Assembly (NCBI GenBank): GCA_030039005.1
Contig: JASHQT010000427.1
Span: 1 to 7,719, forward strand
Length of the DNA: 7,719 nucleotides
Origin: Bryobacteraceae bacterium
Lineage (GTDB): Bacteria > Acidobacteriota > Terriglobia > Bryobacterales > Bryobacteraceae
Reading direction: 5' to 3'
Shown: positions 1-6,712 of the stretch, piece after piece
How the letters are laid out: each line of letters begins with the position of its first letter
Position numbering within the stretch: the stretch's first letter is position 1
Position numbers and translations under genes: made by a program
Notes under the pieces: model-generated
What the model saw: only the letters and a program-made list of their open reading frames with translations
The model's database searches: none
Told to the model about the DNA's origin: nothing

Positions 1-2
1 AT

Positions 3-92
3 CGCGACTGGAAGGTAGCCAAGAGTTGGCTTCGCCGCGAACTCACGCGGGGGGACCACGATGCCGGCCGGGGGAATTATGAATCCGGATGA
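3..92 (+). CDS. C-terminal end of a probable ECF-type RNA polymerase sigma factor (partial, 5' end outside window)
   Basis: Reading from base 3 gives RDWKVAKSWLRREL, then a short tail TRGDHDAGRGNYESG, then TGA at 90-92. The xDWxxAKxWLxREL helix is the typical last helix after the region-4 helix-turn-helix of ECF sigma factors that sit upstream of Ser/Thr kinases in Acidobacteriota (from memory, the TIGR02999-type group). Such factors direct RNA polymerase to a small set of promoters. Only 29 codons are in the window, so regions 2 and 4 cannot be inspected. The frame runs into the following kinase gene and stops inside it, overlapping by 32 bases if the kinase starts at 61 or by 14 if it starts at 79. 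This implies translational coupling and a functional pair. The family call rests on one motif plus context. Confidence 0.68.
   Translation, partial: RDWKVAKSWLRRELTRGDHDAGRGNYESG
49..55 (+). promoter_or_regulatory. Ribosome binding site for the kinase start at 61
   Basis: GGGGGGA lies five bases before ATG 61, inside the sigma factor reading frame. A second purine run, GGGGGA at 70-75, precedes ATG 79 by only three bases, which is tight. Spacing favours 61, while the protein N-terminus favours 79, so the start is not settled. Confidence 0.45.
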
Positions 93-2886
93 GCGCTGGC
101 AAAAGATCGAGCAGGTATTCCTATCAGCGCTGGAGCAAGAAGAAAGCAGGCGCTCAGCTTTCCTCGAAGCAGAGTGCAAGGGGGACCAATCCCTCCGCGA
201 AGAAGTGGAGTCGCTGCTGGCGCAGGCGGAGCGGACGGAGGTTTTTCTCGAAACACCGGCACTCGAGATGGCAGGCAGAGCGCACCCGGCAATGATCGGC
301 CGCTATCGGATTCTTCGAGTCATCGGTGAAGGCGGCATGGGCGTTGTGTACGAGGCTGAGCAGGAAGAGCCGCGGCGGATCGTGGCTTTGAAGATGATCA
401 AGCTCGGCCTCGCGGCGCCGGGTCAATTGCGGCGATTCCGCCAGGAATCGCGAGCTCTGGCTCGTTTACAACACCCGGGCATCGCTCAAATCTACGAGTC
501 CAATACGGCGGATACGGGCTTCGGGTCGCAGCCGTTTTTCGCCATGGAGTTTATCCGTGGCCTTCCACTCAACGAGTACGCGGAGGCTCGGCATCTCGAC
601 ACGCGCAAGCGTCTCGCCCTGATGGTGAAGGTGTGCGAGGCAGTGCATCACGCGCATCAGCGGGGATTGATTCACAGGGATCTCAAGCCCGCAAACATCC
701 TGGTGGATGAGCTGGCGCAACCCAAGATTTTGGATTTTGGCGTAGCGCGCCTGGTTCAGCGAGACTCACAGGAGGCGGACGCACCGCAGACAACGCAGAC
801 CGGTTTGGGACAGATTGTCGGGACTCTCGCCTACATGAGTCCTGAGCAGGTGCTGGGCGATCCGCTCGAAGTGGACACTCGCAGCGATGTTTATGCACTG
901 GGAGTGATCCTCTATCAGCTTCTGTGCGGACGGCCGCCGTACGAGGTGAATCCTCGGCAGTTGCCGGAAGCAGTGCGGACCATCCGAAACGAAGAGCCGG
1001 CAAGTCTCAGCACGATTGACCGAAACTACCGAGGCGATATCGAGACCATCGCGAAGAAGGCGCTAGAGAAGAACAAAACGCGCCGCTATGCATCGGCGGC
1101 GGATTTAGGCGCGGACATTCAACGCTACCTGAACGACGAACCGATCACGGCGCGGCCGCCCAGTGCCGTGTACCAGCTGCGAAAGTTTGCGCGCCGGAAT
1201 CGCGGGCTGATGGCGGCCGTGGCGGCGGTTTTTTTGGTGCTTGTGGCGGGGATTTCGGCGAGCACATGGGAAGCGATCCGAGCGAACCAAGCCTCGAAGG
1301 CGGCGCTGGCGCAGCGCGACCGGGCGGCGGCGGCTGAGCGCACGGCAACGGAACAGCGCGACCGGGAAGTACAGTCGCAGCTCGCCGCCACGGCCGCCGA
1401 GGCAAGAGCGGTTGCGGAGCGGAACCGCGCCGTCGCCGAGAAGCAGCGAGCGGATGAGGAATCGGCGTCGGCAAAGGCCATCAATGACTTCCTGCAAGAC
1501 GACTTGTTATCGCAGGCCAGCGCAAACACGCAGGCCGCACCCGCCACAAAGCCCGATCCCGATCTCAAGGTTCGAACGGCACTGGACCGCGCCGCAGCCC
1601 GGATTGAAGGAAAATTTGCCAACCAGCCGGTAGTGGAAGCCAGCATCCGGCAAACCATGGGCCGGACGTATCGAGACCTGGGCTTGCTTCCGGAAGCGCA
1701 ACGCGAACTGGAACGCGCCCTGGAGCTGCGCCGCCGGGTTCTGGGCGAAGACCGCAAAGAAACGGTGGAAGCAATGGACAACTTGGCGCAGGTATATGAC
1801 AGCGAGGCCAAGTATCCGCAGGCGGAGGCGATGTTTTCGAAAGCGCTGGAGATTCTACGCCGTGTTGCGGGCAGCCAGGATCCGGAAATTCTGAGCATTG
1901 TGGATGACTTGGGGGTGCTCTACATGCACCAAAACAAGTACGCTCAGGCCGAACCCCTCCTCCGGGAGGCGCTCGAAGCCCGGCGCCGTCTTCGGGGCGA
2001 AAGCGATCCCGATACCTTGCTTGTGATGAACAACTTGGGAGGCGTCTACAACTTTGAGGGAAAGTACGACCAAGCCGAGCAGCTTCTTGTGGCCACTCTC
2101 TCGCTTCGGCGCCGCGTCTCAGGCGACGAGCATCCCAATACGCTGACGGTGATGAACAATCTGGCGTTGGCTTACGGCTTCCAAGGCAAATACCACGATG
2201 CCGAGGACCTTTACAATCGGGCTTTAGAGATCCGGCGGCGCGTCTTGGGCGAGGAGCACGCCTATACTCTCGATGTCATGCATAATCTGGCGGCTTTATA
2301 CCGCAAGGAAGGAAAGTACCCCGAAGCAGAGGCTCTGTTCATTAAGACCCTGGATATCCGCCGCCGCGTTGCAGGCAAGGATCATCCGAACACGCTCGCC
2401 GCCATGAACAATCTCGCGATGGTCTATCGTCTGGAGCGCAAGTACACGGAGGCGGAGGCTCTGTTCCGGGATGTCCGCGATGCGCGCGGACGCACGCTGG
2501 GTAACAATAACCCCTCTACTCTTTACAGCGCGGTCCTGCTCGGACTGGTCCAGTTGCAGGAGCAGAAATACCAGGAAGCGGAGAACACGCTCCGGCCGGC
2601 GCTCGATGGCTACCAAGCCGCCCGCTTGGACACTTGGCAGCGGTTCCATGGTCAAAGCGTTCTCGGCGCAGCTCTGGCGATGCAGAAAAGATTCGCGGAA
2701 GCGGAGCCGCTCTTGCTTTCCGGATACGAAGGAATGAAGCACGCCCGCGGCGCGATGCCTGTTGAGGATCGACCATTGCTCACCGACGCTCGAGAGGCGA
2801 TCGCCCGCCTTTACGAAGACTGGGGCAAATCCGCCAAAGCGGCGGAGTGGCGCGAACTGCAAAAGGAAGCACCGCCAGGACAGTAA
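61..2886 (+). CDS. Transmembrane Ser/Thr protein kinase with C-terminal TPR array
   Basis: This 941-residue protein would phosphorylate Ser/Thr on target proteins at the membrane; the overlapping sigma factor is an obvious candidate partner. The kinase domain (about residues 82-345) keeps every key element: Gly loop GEGGMGVV (89-96), Lys111 in VALK, Glu129 of helix C, HRDLKPAN with Asp207, DFG (225-227) and SPE (260-262). The activation segment is rich in Ser, Thr and Gln, giving possible autophosphorylation sites. One hydrophobic helix (about 383-402) is followed by an Ala/Arg/Glu/Gln-rich predicted coiled coil (about 403-480), the family motif AINDFLQDDLL, and about nine TPR units from residue 521 to 935. 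Units from 570 to 864 keep an exact 42-residue period, as in kinesin-light-chain-type TPRs. The topology suggests kinase inside and TPRs outside, as in related PknB-like proteins. ATG 61 has GGGGGGA five bases upstream. ATG 79 gives the more family-like N-terminus MNPDERWQ but has only a three-base spacer. No terminator is evident after the stop. Confidence 0.95.
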   Translation: MPAGGIMNPDERWQKIEQVFLSALEQEESRRSAFLEAECKGDQSLREEVESLLAQAERTEVFLETPALEMAGRAHPAMIGRYRILRVIGEGGMGVVYEAEQEEPRRIVALKMIKLGLAAPGQLRRFRQESRALARLQHPGIAQIYESNTADTGFGSQPFFAMEFIRGLPLNEYAEARHLDTRKRLALMVKVCEAVHHAHQRGLIHRDLKPANILVDELAQPKILDFGVARLVQRDSQEADAPQTTQTGLGQIVGTLAYMSPEQVLGDPLEVDTRSDVYALGVILYQLLCGRPPYEVNPRQLPEAVRTIRNEEPASLSTIDRNYRGDIETIAKKALEKNKTRRYASAADLGADIQRYLNDEPITARPPSAVYQLRKFARRNRGLMAAVAAVFLVLVAGISASTWEAIRANQASKAALAQRDRAAAAERTATEQRDREVQSQLAATAAEARAVAERNRAVAEKQRADEESASAKAINDFLQDDLLSQASANTQAAPATKPDPDLKVRTALDRAAARIEGKFANQPVVEASIRQTMGRTYRDLGLLPEAQRELERALELRRRVLGEDRKETVEAMDNLAQVYDSEAKYPQAEAMFSKALEILRRVAGSQDPEILSIVDDLGVLYMHQNKYAQAEPLLREALEARRRLRGESDPDTLLVMNNLGGVYNFEGKYDQAEQLLVATLSLRRRVSGDEHPNTLTVMNNLALAYGFQGKYHDAEDLYNRALEIRRRVLGEEHAYTLDVMHNLAALYRKEGKYPEAEALFIKTLDIRRRVAGKDHPNTLAAMNNLAMVYRLERKYTEAEALFRDVRDARGRTLGNNNPSTLYSAVLLGLVQLQEQKYQEAENTLRPALDGYQAARLDTWQRFHGQSVLGAALAMQKRFAEAEPLLLSGYEGMKHARGAMPVEDRPLLTDAREAIARLYEDWGKSAKAAEWRELQKEAPPGQ
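1768..2649 (+). repeat. Tandem 126-bp coding repeat (seven 42-residue TPR units)
   Basis: Seven consecutive units share a 42-residue period starting at residues 570, 612, 654, 696, 738, 780 and 822. The common pattern is xxMNNLAxxYxxxGKYxxAExLxxxALxxRRRVxGxxHPxTL. Central units repeat MNNL, GKY and RRRV almost unchanged, while the last unit and the one after it (from about residue 864) drift. Each unit makes two helices with a polar linker. The register is unbroken, with no insertions, which suggests spread by unit duplication. Confidence 0.85.
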
Positions 2887-3164
2887 CCCCTGAAGGCCGA
2901 GTTGCAACCGGCTGCCCTCCAGGTGCATCGTCGCGGTAAACACCTTCGGCTGTACAATTCTGGGGCGCCATTATATGACGGCGTCTACAGTGGGAACAGT
3001 TGTAGGAAGGCCTCCAGCGGTGGCGGAAGGAGCATCCGGAAGGCCGGCCTAATCGCAGACTGCAAGCGAGATGCGAAGACGAACCTCACCCCACGGGAAG
3101 TCTTCTTGGACGCAAAACGCGTTATCGGTCTAACGGTTTGCCGGCTCTGAGCCAATCGTCCGAC
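2887..3164. other. Intergenic stretch after the kinase gene
   Basis: No convincing gene lies here. An 82-codon plus-strand frame at 2902-3150 has an unremarkable composition and no clear ribosome binding site, so it is not called. A short inverted repeat, CTACA (2985-2989) with TGTAG (3001-3005), is visible, but it has no T-run after it and does not look like a terminator. A palindromic AGGCCGGCCT occurs near 3040-3050. No promoter could be assigned with confidence. Confidence 0.5.
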
Positions 3165-3407
3165 ATGCCACCCCTCACCTTAGACCCGGCCTCCAGGCGG
3201 AACTGGAAGCGCTTGGTCCGACCGTGGATCGAGGTGGCGCGCGGATTCATGGCTGATCGTGGGTTCGTTCAAACCGAGCGTGAGAGCTTGGCCGAGACGA
3301 TGGCCCGAGCGCCAGAAATAACCACGGAGGAGTTGCCCGCTTTGATCGCGGAGAACCGGATTGAGCGCTGCACTGCGGGCGAAATTCGCATAAAGCGCGA
3401 GCGATAA
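3165..3407 (+). CDS. Possible small hypothetical protein (80 residues)
   Basis: This is the best small frame in the gap between the kinase and the minus-strand genes. From ATG 3165 it gives a basic, helix-prone protein with RRNWKRLVRPWIEVARGF near the start, an acidic middle (ITTEELPALIAENR) and a basic end IRIKRER. Third codon positions are GC-rich by eye, like real genes in this window. Against it: there is no clear Shine-Dalgarno before ATG 3165 or before the alternative TTG at 3138, and I recognise no family. There is no signal peptide or membrane segment. It may be a real orphan gene, a remnant of a longer one, or chance. Confidence 0.33.
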   Translation: MPPLTLDPASRRNWKRLVRPWIEVARGFMADRGFVQTERESLAETMARAPEITTEELPALIAENRIERCTAGEIRIKRER

Positions 3408-3439
3408 GTTCAACTTGCACAGCGGCGTGCTTCCCAGGC

Positions 3440-4150
3440 CTACAGTTCCAAGCGCCCTTGATACATCATTTCCTTCATATTGAATTTTGCTTTGATGCGA
3501 AGGGGCCCCACCGCGCTCACGAAAGTAACTTCTCTATCGGAGGGCGCAATGACACCGGGGTTTCTTGGAAAAAAGAAGAGGATGCCTTTTTGATCCGAAC
3601 CACCGACCGTCTCGACGCGCTCGGCATTGATCGGATCCTTGCCCTTGCGCTGCAGCGATGAGGCCGATTTCAATCGCTCCGTGAGCCTGGTCGAATCTTG
3701 ATCTTCGGAAGCCTGGGCCGGGTTGCCCAGCATGGGCAAGCCGCTTACGAAGATCAGATAGTAGTCCCCAGCCGTCTCGGAGGAGTTTTTCAATGCGAGC
3801 CGTACCGGAAGGGCCGAATTCCATCGAACCACAATATTGAATTCTGGCATTCCGTCCGGACCGCCACCACCCGGAAATCCACCGCCCGGTGGACCGCCGC
3901 CAGGGGGACCGCCACCGCCAGGGAATCCGCCACCCGGTGGCCCGCCGGGGCCGAATCCTGCGTCTCCCGGATCGCCGAACTCAACGCTAACCTGTTTCGC
4001 CCAGGGCGACCGAGTCAGTATTTGATGATCATCCTTGTCCGTCCAGTCTTCCGGCTTTTTCGCAGTCCACGGATCGGCGGCGAGAGCCGAAGCGCGAATA
4101 CCGAGAAGTGCCACGGGGGAGATCGAGATCAAAGCACGGCGTGTAATCAT
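3440..4150 (-). CDS. Exported protein with Tat-like leader and Gly/Pro-rich linker, function unknown
   Basis: This 236-residue protein starts MITRRALISISPVALLGI and has a likely cleavage site after ASALA (about residue 24). The TRRxL pattern resembles a twin-arginine signal but is not a perfect match, so Sec export is also possible. Residues 35-57 hold the segment DWTDKDDHQILTRSPWAKQV, a Trp/SPWAK pattern I associate with secreted acidobacterial proteins of unknown function. Residues 61-100 are a flexible linker made almost only of Gly, Pro and Phe. A second globular part follows: FNIVVRWNSALPVRLAL (about 104-120), GDYYLIFVSGLPM, then a C-terminal piece from about residue 189 (ILFFFPRNP) ending in MMYQGRLEL. 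The protein appears complete. Upstream of ATG 4148-4150 only a weak purine run, GGTTAGG, is seen, about 12 bases away. It stands alone, 67 bases beyond the end of the upstream open remnant. No enzymatic motif is visible. Confidence 0.82.
   Translation of the reverse strand: MITRRALISISPVALLGIRASALAADPWTAKKPEDWTDKDDHQILTRSPWAKQVSVEFGDPGDAGFGPGGPPGGGFPGGGGPPGGGPPGGGFPGGGGPDGMPEFNIVVRWNSALPVRLALKNSSETAGDYYLIFVSGLPMLGNPAQASEDQDSTRLTERLKSASSLQRKGKDPINAERVETVGGSDQKGILFFFPRNPGVIAPSDREVTFVSAVGPLRIKAKFNMKEMMYQGRLEL
3851..3961 (-). repeat. Low-complexity Gly/Pro linker with an internal 48-bp repeat period
   Basis: Within the Gly/Pro linker, the peptide PPGGGFPGGGG occurs at residues 71-81 and again at 87-97. 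The two 33-base segments (3908-3940 and 3860-3892) differ at five positions, all third codon positions, so the peptide is unchanged. This indicates duplication followed by synonymous drift, with the protein sequence kept. Confidence 0.8.
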
Positions 4151-4217
4151 GAGTGCTACTAGCCTAACCCTGAATAAGCCCGCGAAATCTTAAGAAGTGT
4201 GAATTCGGCAGCCGTTC

Positions 4218-4593
4218 CTAATGAGCTAATTCGCGGCGCGGCAGCCCCGTCCGAATTTGATGCGCGAGATTGAAGCCGAGCCCGCCTTGACCTTCGAAAT
4301 GTGAGGAGCCATGAATGTGTGGACCGAAGGGTATGAGCCCATGCACCTGGAAACCAAATTCCTTCGACTGATAATGCCGGTCGGCGACTGGGAGGTGTGT
4401 TGGCTTGGCGGCTGGACCCGGCACCGGCCACGATTCGTTGTCAATGGTCGTCCGAGTGGCGGCGTCGAAAGGCCGATAATACCTGATAACGGGTTCCGGC
4501 CGGTCTTCCGGACACGGCGAAGCAGGCTCATCCGCCGTTCGCCATTCTCCGAGTGTCGGACAATCTGCTCGGAGGACCCATGAATCGCGCGCG
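4218..4593 (-). other. Open but unrecognised remnant downstream of the broken MBL gene
   Basis: Past the ancestral stop of the MBL pseudogene, one minus-strand frame stays open to a stop at 4218-4220. It contains stretches that read like ordinary protein, for example RPEPVIRYYRPFDAATRT, then FGFQVHGLIPFGPHIHG and GGLGFNLAHQIRTGL. There is no start codon or ribosome binding site that would make it a separate gene, and I do not recognise a family. It may be the tail of another decayed gene, or simply non-coding sequence that happens to be open. The other frames here, including a plus-strand frame at 4311-4583, are richer in Arg, Ser or Trp and look less natural. Confidence 0.25.
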
Positions 4594-5478
4594 CTACTCA
4601 GAAAGATAAGGACGTGCACGGAGGCTATGCGGTAGCTCTCCACCGCATCATCCAACACAGGCACCCAGTATCGAGCGCCTCCGGGCTCAACCCGAACAAC
4701 GATATGCCCGTGATCGGAGGCCACTCGAGCGGCACGCGCGCCGGTCGCAGCTTTTGTCGCATCGCGGAACAGCGTCACATTGATATCGCGCTGTTCTGGA
4801 TAGATTCGAGGCGACAGCATTCGCTTGAGGACGTCTGGGGAGGGATGAGTCGCCGCCCACGCGGGAACAATCATTACGCGCGAACGCAACGTTGCCAGCC
4901 AGAACGGATTCTCTTCCTGTAATGCACCGTGGTGGTTGAATCGAAAGCGGCTCGGAACCCGTAATGATGCCCATGTGATCAGGGTGAAAGTGCGTGATGA
5001 CGGCATAGTCGAGGCGGGCATCGGAGCCAGCCATGTGTCGGATGTATCGCGCGATCCATTGCGCTGGCGTCCGCGAGGAGTCTGGCCGCTGATCCGCATC
5101 ACCACTGTGCAGCCGGTCATATTCTGTGTCGCCCGCATCGCCCGCGTCGAGAAGTAGCGTTGTTCCATCTGGAAACATCATGAACGCAGCGTTTCCGCGC
5201 CCTGCGACAATCTGATGGATATCCAGCGTGCCAGCGGCCCAGGCTGGAAGAACATCCCCCACGCGGAATGAGCCGCTCTGCCCAAAAGAACTGATGACGA
5301 ACGCTATGGTCAACGGCGCCAATTGAAGAACGGAGTGCCGCAGGGAGAAATTGTAACAATGGTCAAAGGCTGCCGTTATCGGGAAACGCGCAAAGTCCCG
5401 AATCACTCGCAATTTGGAAATTGGGCTGGGAGTTTTCAGCCCGGCAGCGATCAGGGCGTCGGTAAGAGCGGATGCCAT
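4594..5478 (-). pseudogene. Broken ComEC-like metallo-beta-lactamase-fold gene (internal deletion plus frameshifts)
   Basis: The intact ancestor was probably an exported zinc-dependent MBL-fold hydrolase of the ComEC/Rec2-like group. The N-terminal part shows a hydrophobic leader-like segment (VLQLAPLTIAFVISSFG), then GTLDIHQIVAGRGNAAF, PDGTTLLLDAGD, and metal motif HFHPDHMG (HFHPDH at 4975-4992). Just after SEPLS the frame changes and the sequence continues as FNHHGALQEENPFW (NHHG at 4926-4937), IVPAWAATHPSPDVLKRML, then GHIVVRVEPGGARYW and VLDDAVES. In family members, as I recall them, some 150-200 residues with the remaining metal ligands separate these two motifs, and here they are missing. 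Near 4613 one lost base explains the end: restoring it gives SVHGPYLSE and a stop at 4594-4596. The 5' end is uncertain. ATG 5476-5478 puts the leader deep inside the protein; CTG 5341-5343 or TTG 5320-5322 would fit a leader better but lack a Shine-Dalgarno. The product could not be a normal enzyme. Confidence 0.82.
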
Positions 5479-5519
5479 CTTCGGAGGATGTACCGGGGAT
5501 GGCCAAGCCCCCACCCCGC

Positions 5520-6278
5520 TCAACGCTTGCGTGGAGTCGCGTAGACCTCGATCCATGAGACGTTGGAGCATCCGGCAGTACCGTGTCCACCGCCGGGCAT
5601 GAGATCCACGTAACCGATCTCGTCTACGCGGCTCAGGTCTGGGTTATTGACTTCCAGCCTTACGATCACCTTCTCCGGATCGAGTTCGAACCAGCGCTGA
5701 TCGTCAAACGTTACCTCCGACACCACGAAATCGCCCGTGAAGCCCTCCGATCCCACCATCCGCCTCTGCGGGCTCTGGAACGTCTGGCTGCCCACGAGCA
5801 GCTTGCCGTCGGCAAGCTTCACCACCGGATGCAGCACGTGCAGATTCTCCGTCCGCGTTCTCCAGCGCATCCTCGTCAGGCCCGTCAGATCCAGGTAGGC
5901 GTTCTTGTATCTCAGCGTCAGCGCCACCGGTGAGGTCGTGAAGCCGTTCCAGACATCGGGGATGCCGTTGTGCTCGGTCGCCTGTATGTTGCGTGCGTCC
6001 GGGCCGTAAAGCCGCAATTCCAAGTCTGGGTTGGTCACGGCCTGCTGCGTAATGCGGCGATTCTCGTCATTTAGCGGTCCCGTATGGGGCGGCTGCTGCC
6101 AGACCTCGCGAAACAGCAACGGCGGCGTCACCGCCTGATGCTCCAAAACACCGGGGGTCAGGGCGCTTGACTGCCCGAAAGAGTTACGCCCGCCGCATGC
6201 GAACAGCGCGATCAAGCCTGCGATAGCCCACGCATGTATACGGAACCACTTTCGGGTCGCGAAGAGAGTCGAGATCAT
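5520..6278 (-). CDS. Putative lipoprotein or secreted protein of unknown function (252 residues)
   Basis: The start at ATG 6276-6278 is supported by AGGGAGGG at 6283-6290, so I prefer it over an in-frame ATG nine codons upstream. The N-terminus has Arg/Lys/His, then the hydrophobic run WAIAGLIALFAC. Cys28 sits in a lipobox-like LFAC, with Phe an uncommon residue at -2, so lipoprotein or plain secretion are both possible. The mature part has LLFREVWQQPPHTGPLNDEN, then LELRLYGPDARNIQATEHNG, a Tyr/Leu/Arg-rich middle (LRYKNAYLDLTGLTRMRWRT) and a C-terminal GGGHGTAGCSNVSWIEVY. The pattern suggests a beta-sandwich fold of a kind common beside acidobacterial sugar-related genes, but I cannot name a family or a reaction. 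Its stop lies 41 bases before the first ATG of the broken MBL gene, so the two could once have been co-transcribed. Confidence 0.85.
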   Translation of the reverse strand: MISTLFATRKWFRIHAWAIAGLIALFACGGRNSFGQSSALTPGVLEHQAVTPPLLFREVWQQPPHTGPLNDENRRITQQAVTNPDLELRLYGPDARNIQATEHNGIPDVWNGFTTSPVALTLRYKNAYLDLTGLTRMRWRTRTENLHVLHPVVKLADGKLLVGSQTFQSPQRRMVGSEGFTGDFVVSEVTFDDQRWFELDPEKVIVRLEVNNPDLSRVDEIGYVDLMPGGGHGTAGCSNVSWIEVYATPRKR

Positions 6279-6282
6279 GGCG

Positions 6283-6290
6283 CCCTCCCT
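6283..6290 (-). promoter_or_regulatory. Strong Shine-Dalgarno for the 252-residue secreted protein
   Basis: On the minus strand AGGGAGGG precedes ATG 6276-6278, with five bases between its GGAGG core and the ATG. It is the best ribosome binding site in the window and it decides the start, excluding the longer form that begins at 6305. Confidence 0.7.
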
Positions 6291-6712
6291 GAGAATAGAA
6301 AACATTAGCTGATTTGCTAAGCCGTTGCCGCGACGCCGCGAGTGAACATTTGCGCCGGCTCATTCTACGCACTGACCGTAATTCTGCGATGTTTATCGTA
6401 TCACTGGCGGCTCCCGAGCTGATCTACTCCTTCTTCTATTTCCGGCCTCGCTGCCACGGCCTGCTAGTTCTGACTAACAGGCTTGCGTTCACTTGGACGA
6501 AAAATCGGCATCCTCAACATGCTCGTAGCCGGTGTCTGCTGCTTTGGTCGCTTTACGGGCCATCCGTACAAAGCCTGGTTCCAAAGTGGATTGTGGTGTT
6601 GCTCGGACTTCGTCGGCAATGCGACAGGTAGCCCCTTCCAGATGATATTGCTCCACAGCAGTTTGGCTCGCCGTCATTACGTCGTGTGGCGTCGCCCGTC
6701 TTTGCGGACCGC
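6291..6712. other. Gene-free stretch between two minus-strand genes
   Basis: Frames at 6314-6631 and 6483-6788 on the plus strand are rich in Cys, Arg, Trp and Ser, lack ribosome binding sites, and the second runs into the 3' end of the next gene antisense; neither is called. A small inverted repeat, TTAGC (6305-6309) with GCTAA (6316-6320), lies just upstream of the 252-residue gene and could be an operator half-site pair or chance. The region should hold that gene's promoter, but no box pair is good enough to call. Confidence 0.45.

Noticed and set aside
1125..1898. Long minus-strand frame (257 codons) opposite the kinase coiled coil and first TPRs
   Set aside because: It is antisense to a clear kinase gene and its Ser/Arg/Ala-rich content follows from the complementary strand's codon bias.
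2296..2943. Minus-strand 215-codon frame over the TPR region
   Set aside because: It mirrors the TPR repeat on the opposite strand and has no start signal or family features.
2985..3005. CTACA/TGTAG inverted repeat as a kinase terminator
   Set aside because: The stem has only five good pairs, no T-run follows, and it lies about 100 bases beyond the stop codon.
2902..3150. Plus-strand 82-codon frame after the kinase
   Set aside because: No ribosome binding site, Ser/Gly/Arg/Lys mix without structure, and no recognisable family.
3698..4162. Plus-strand 154-codon frame over the Gly/Pro-rich gene
   Set aside because: It is the antisense shadow of the exported protein, rich in Arg, Thr and Ala from the repeat.
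4926..4960. Programmed ribosomal frameshift in the MBL gene
   Set aside because: No slippery heptamer with a stem is seen, and a frame change alone would not restore the missing middle domain.
6290..6330. Promoter TTAGCA - 17 bases - TATTCT for the 252-residue gene
   Set aside because: The boxes match only 4 of 6 each and transcription would start inside the Shine-Dalgarno, leaving no usable leader.
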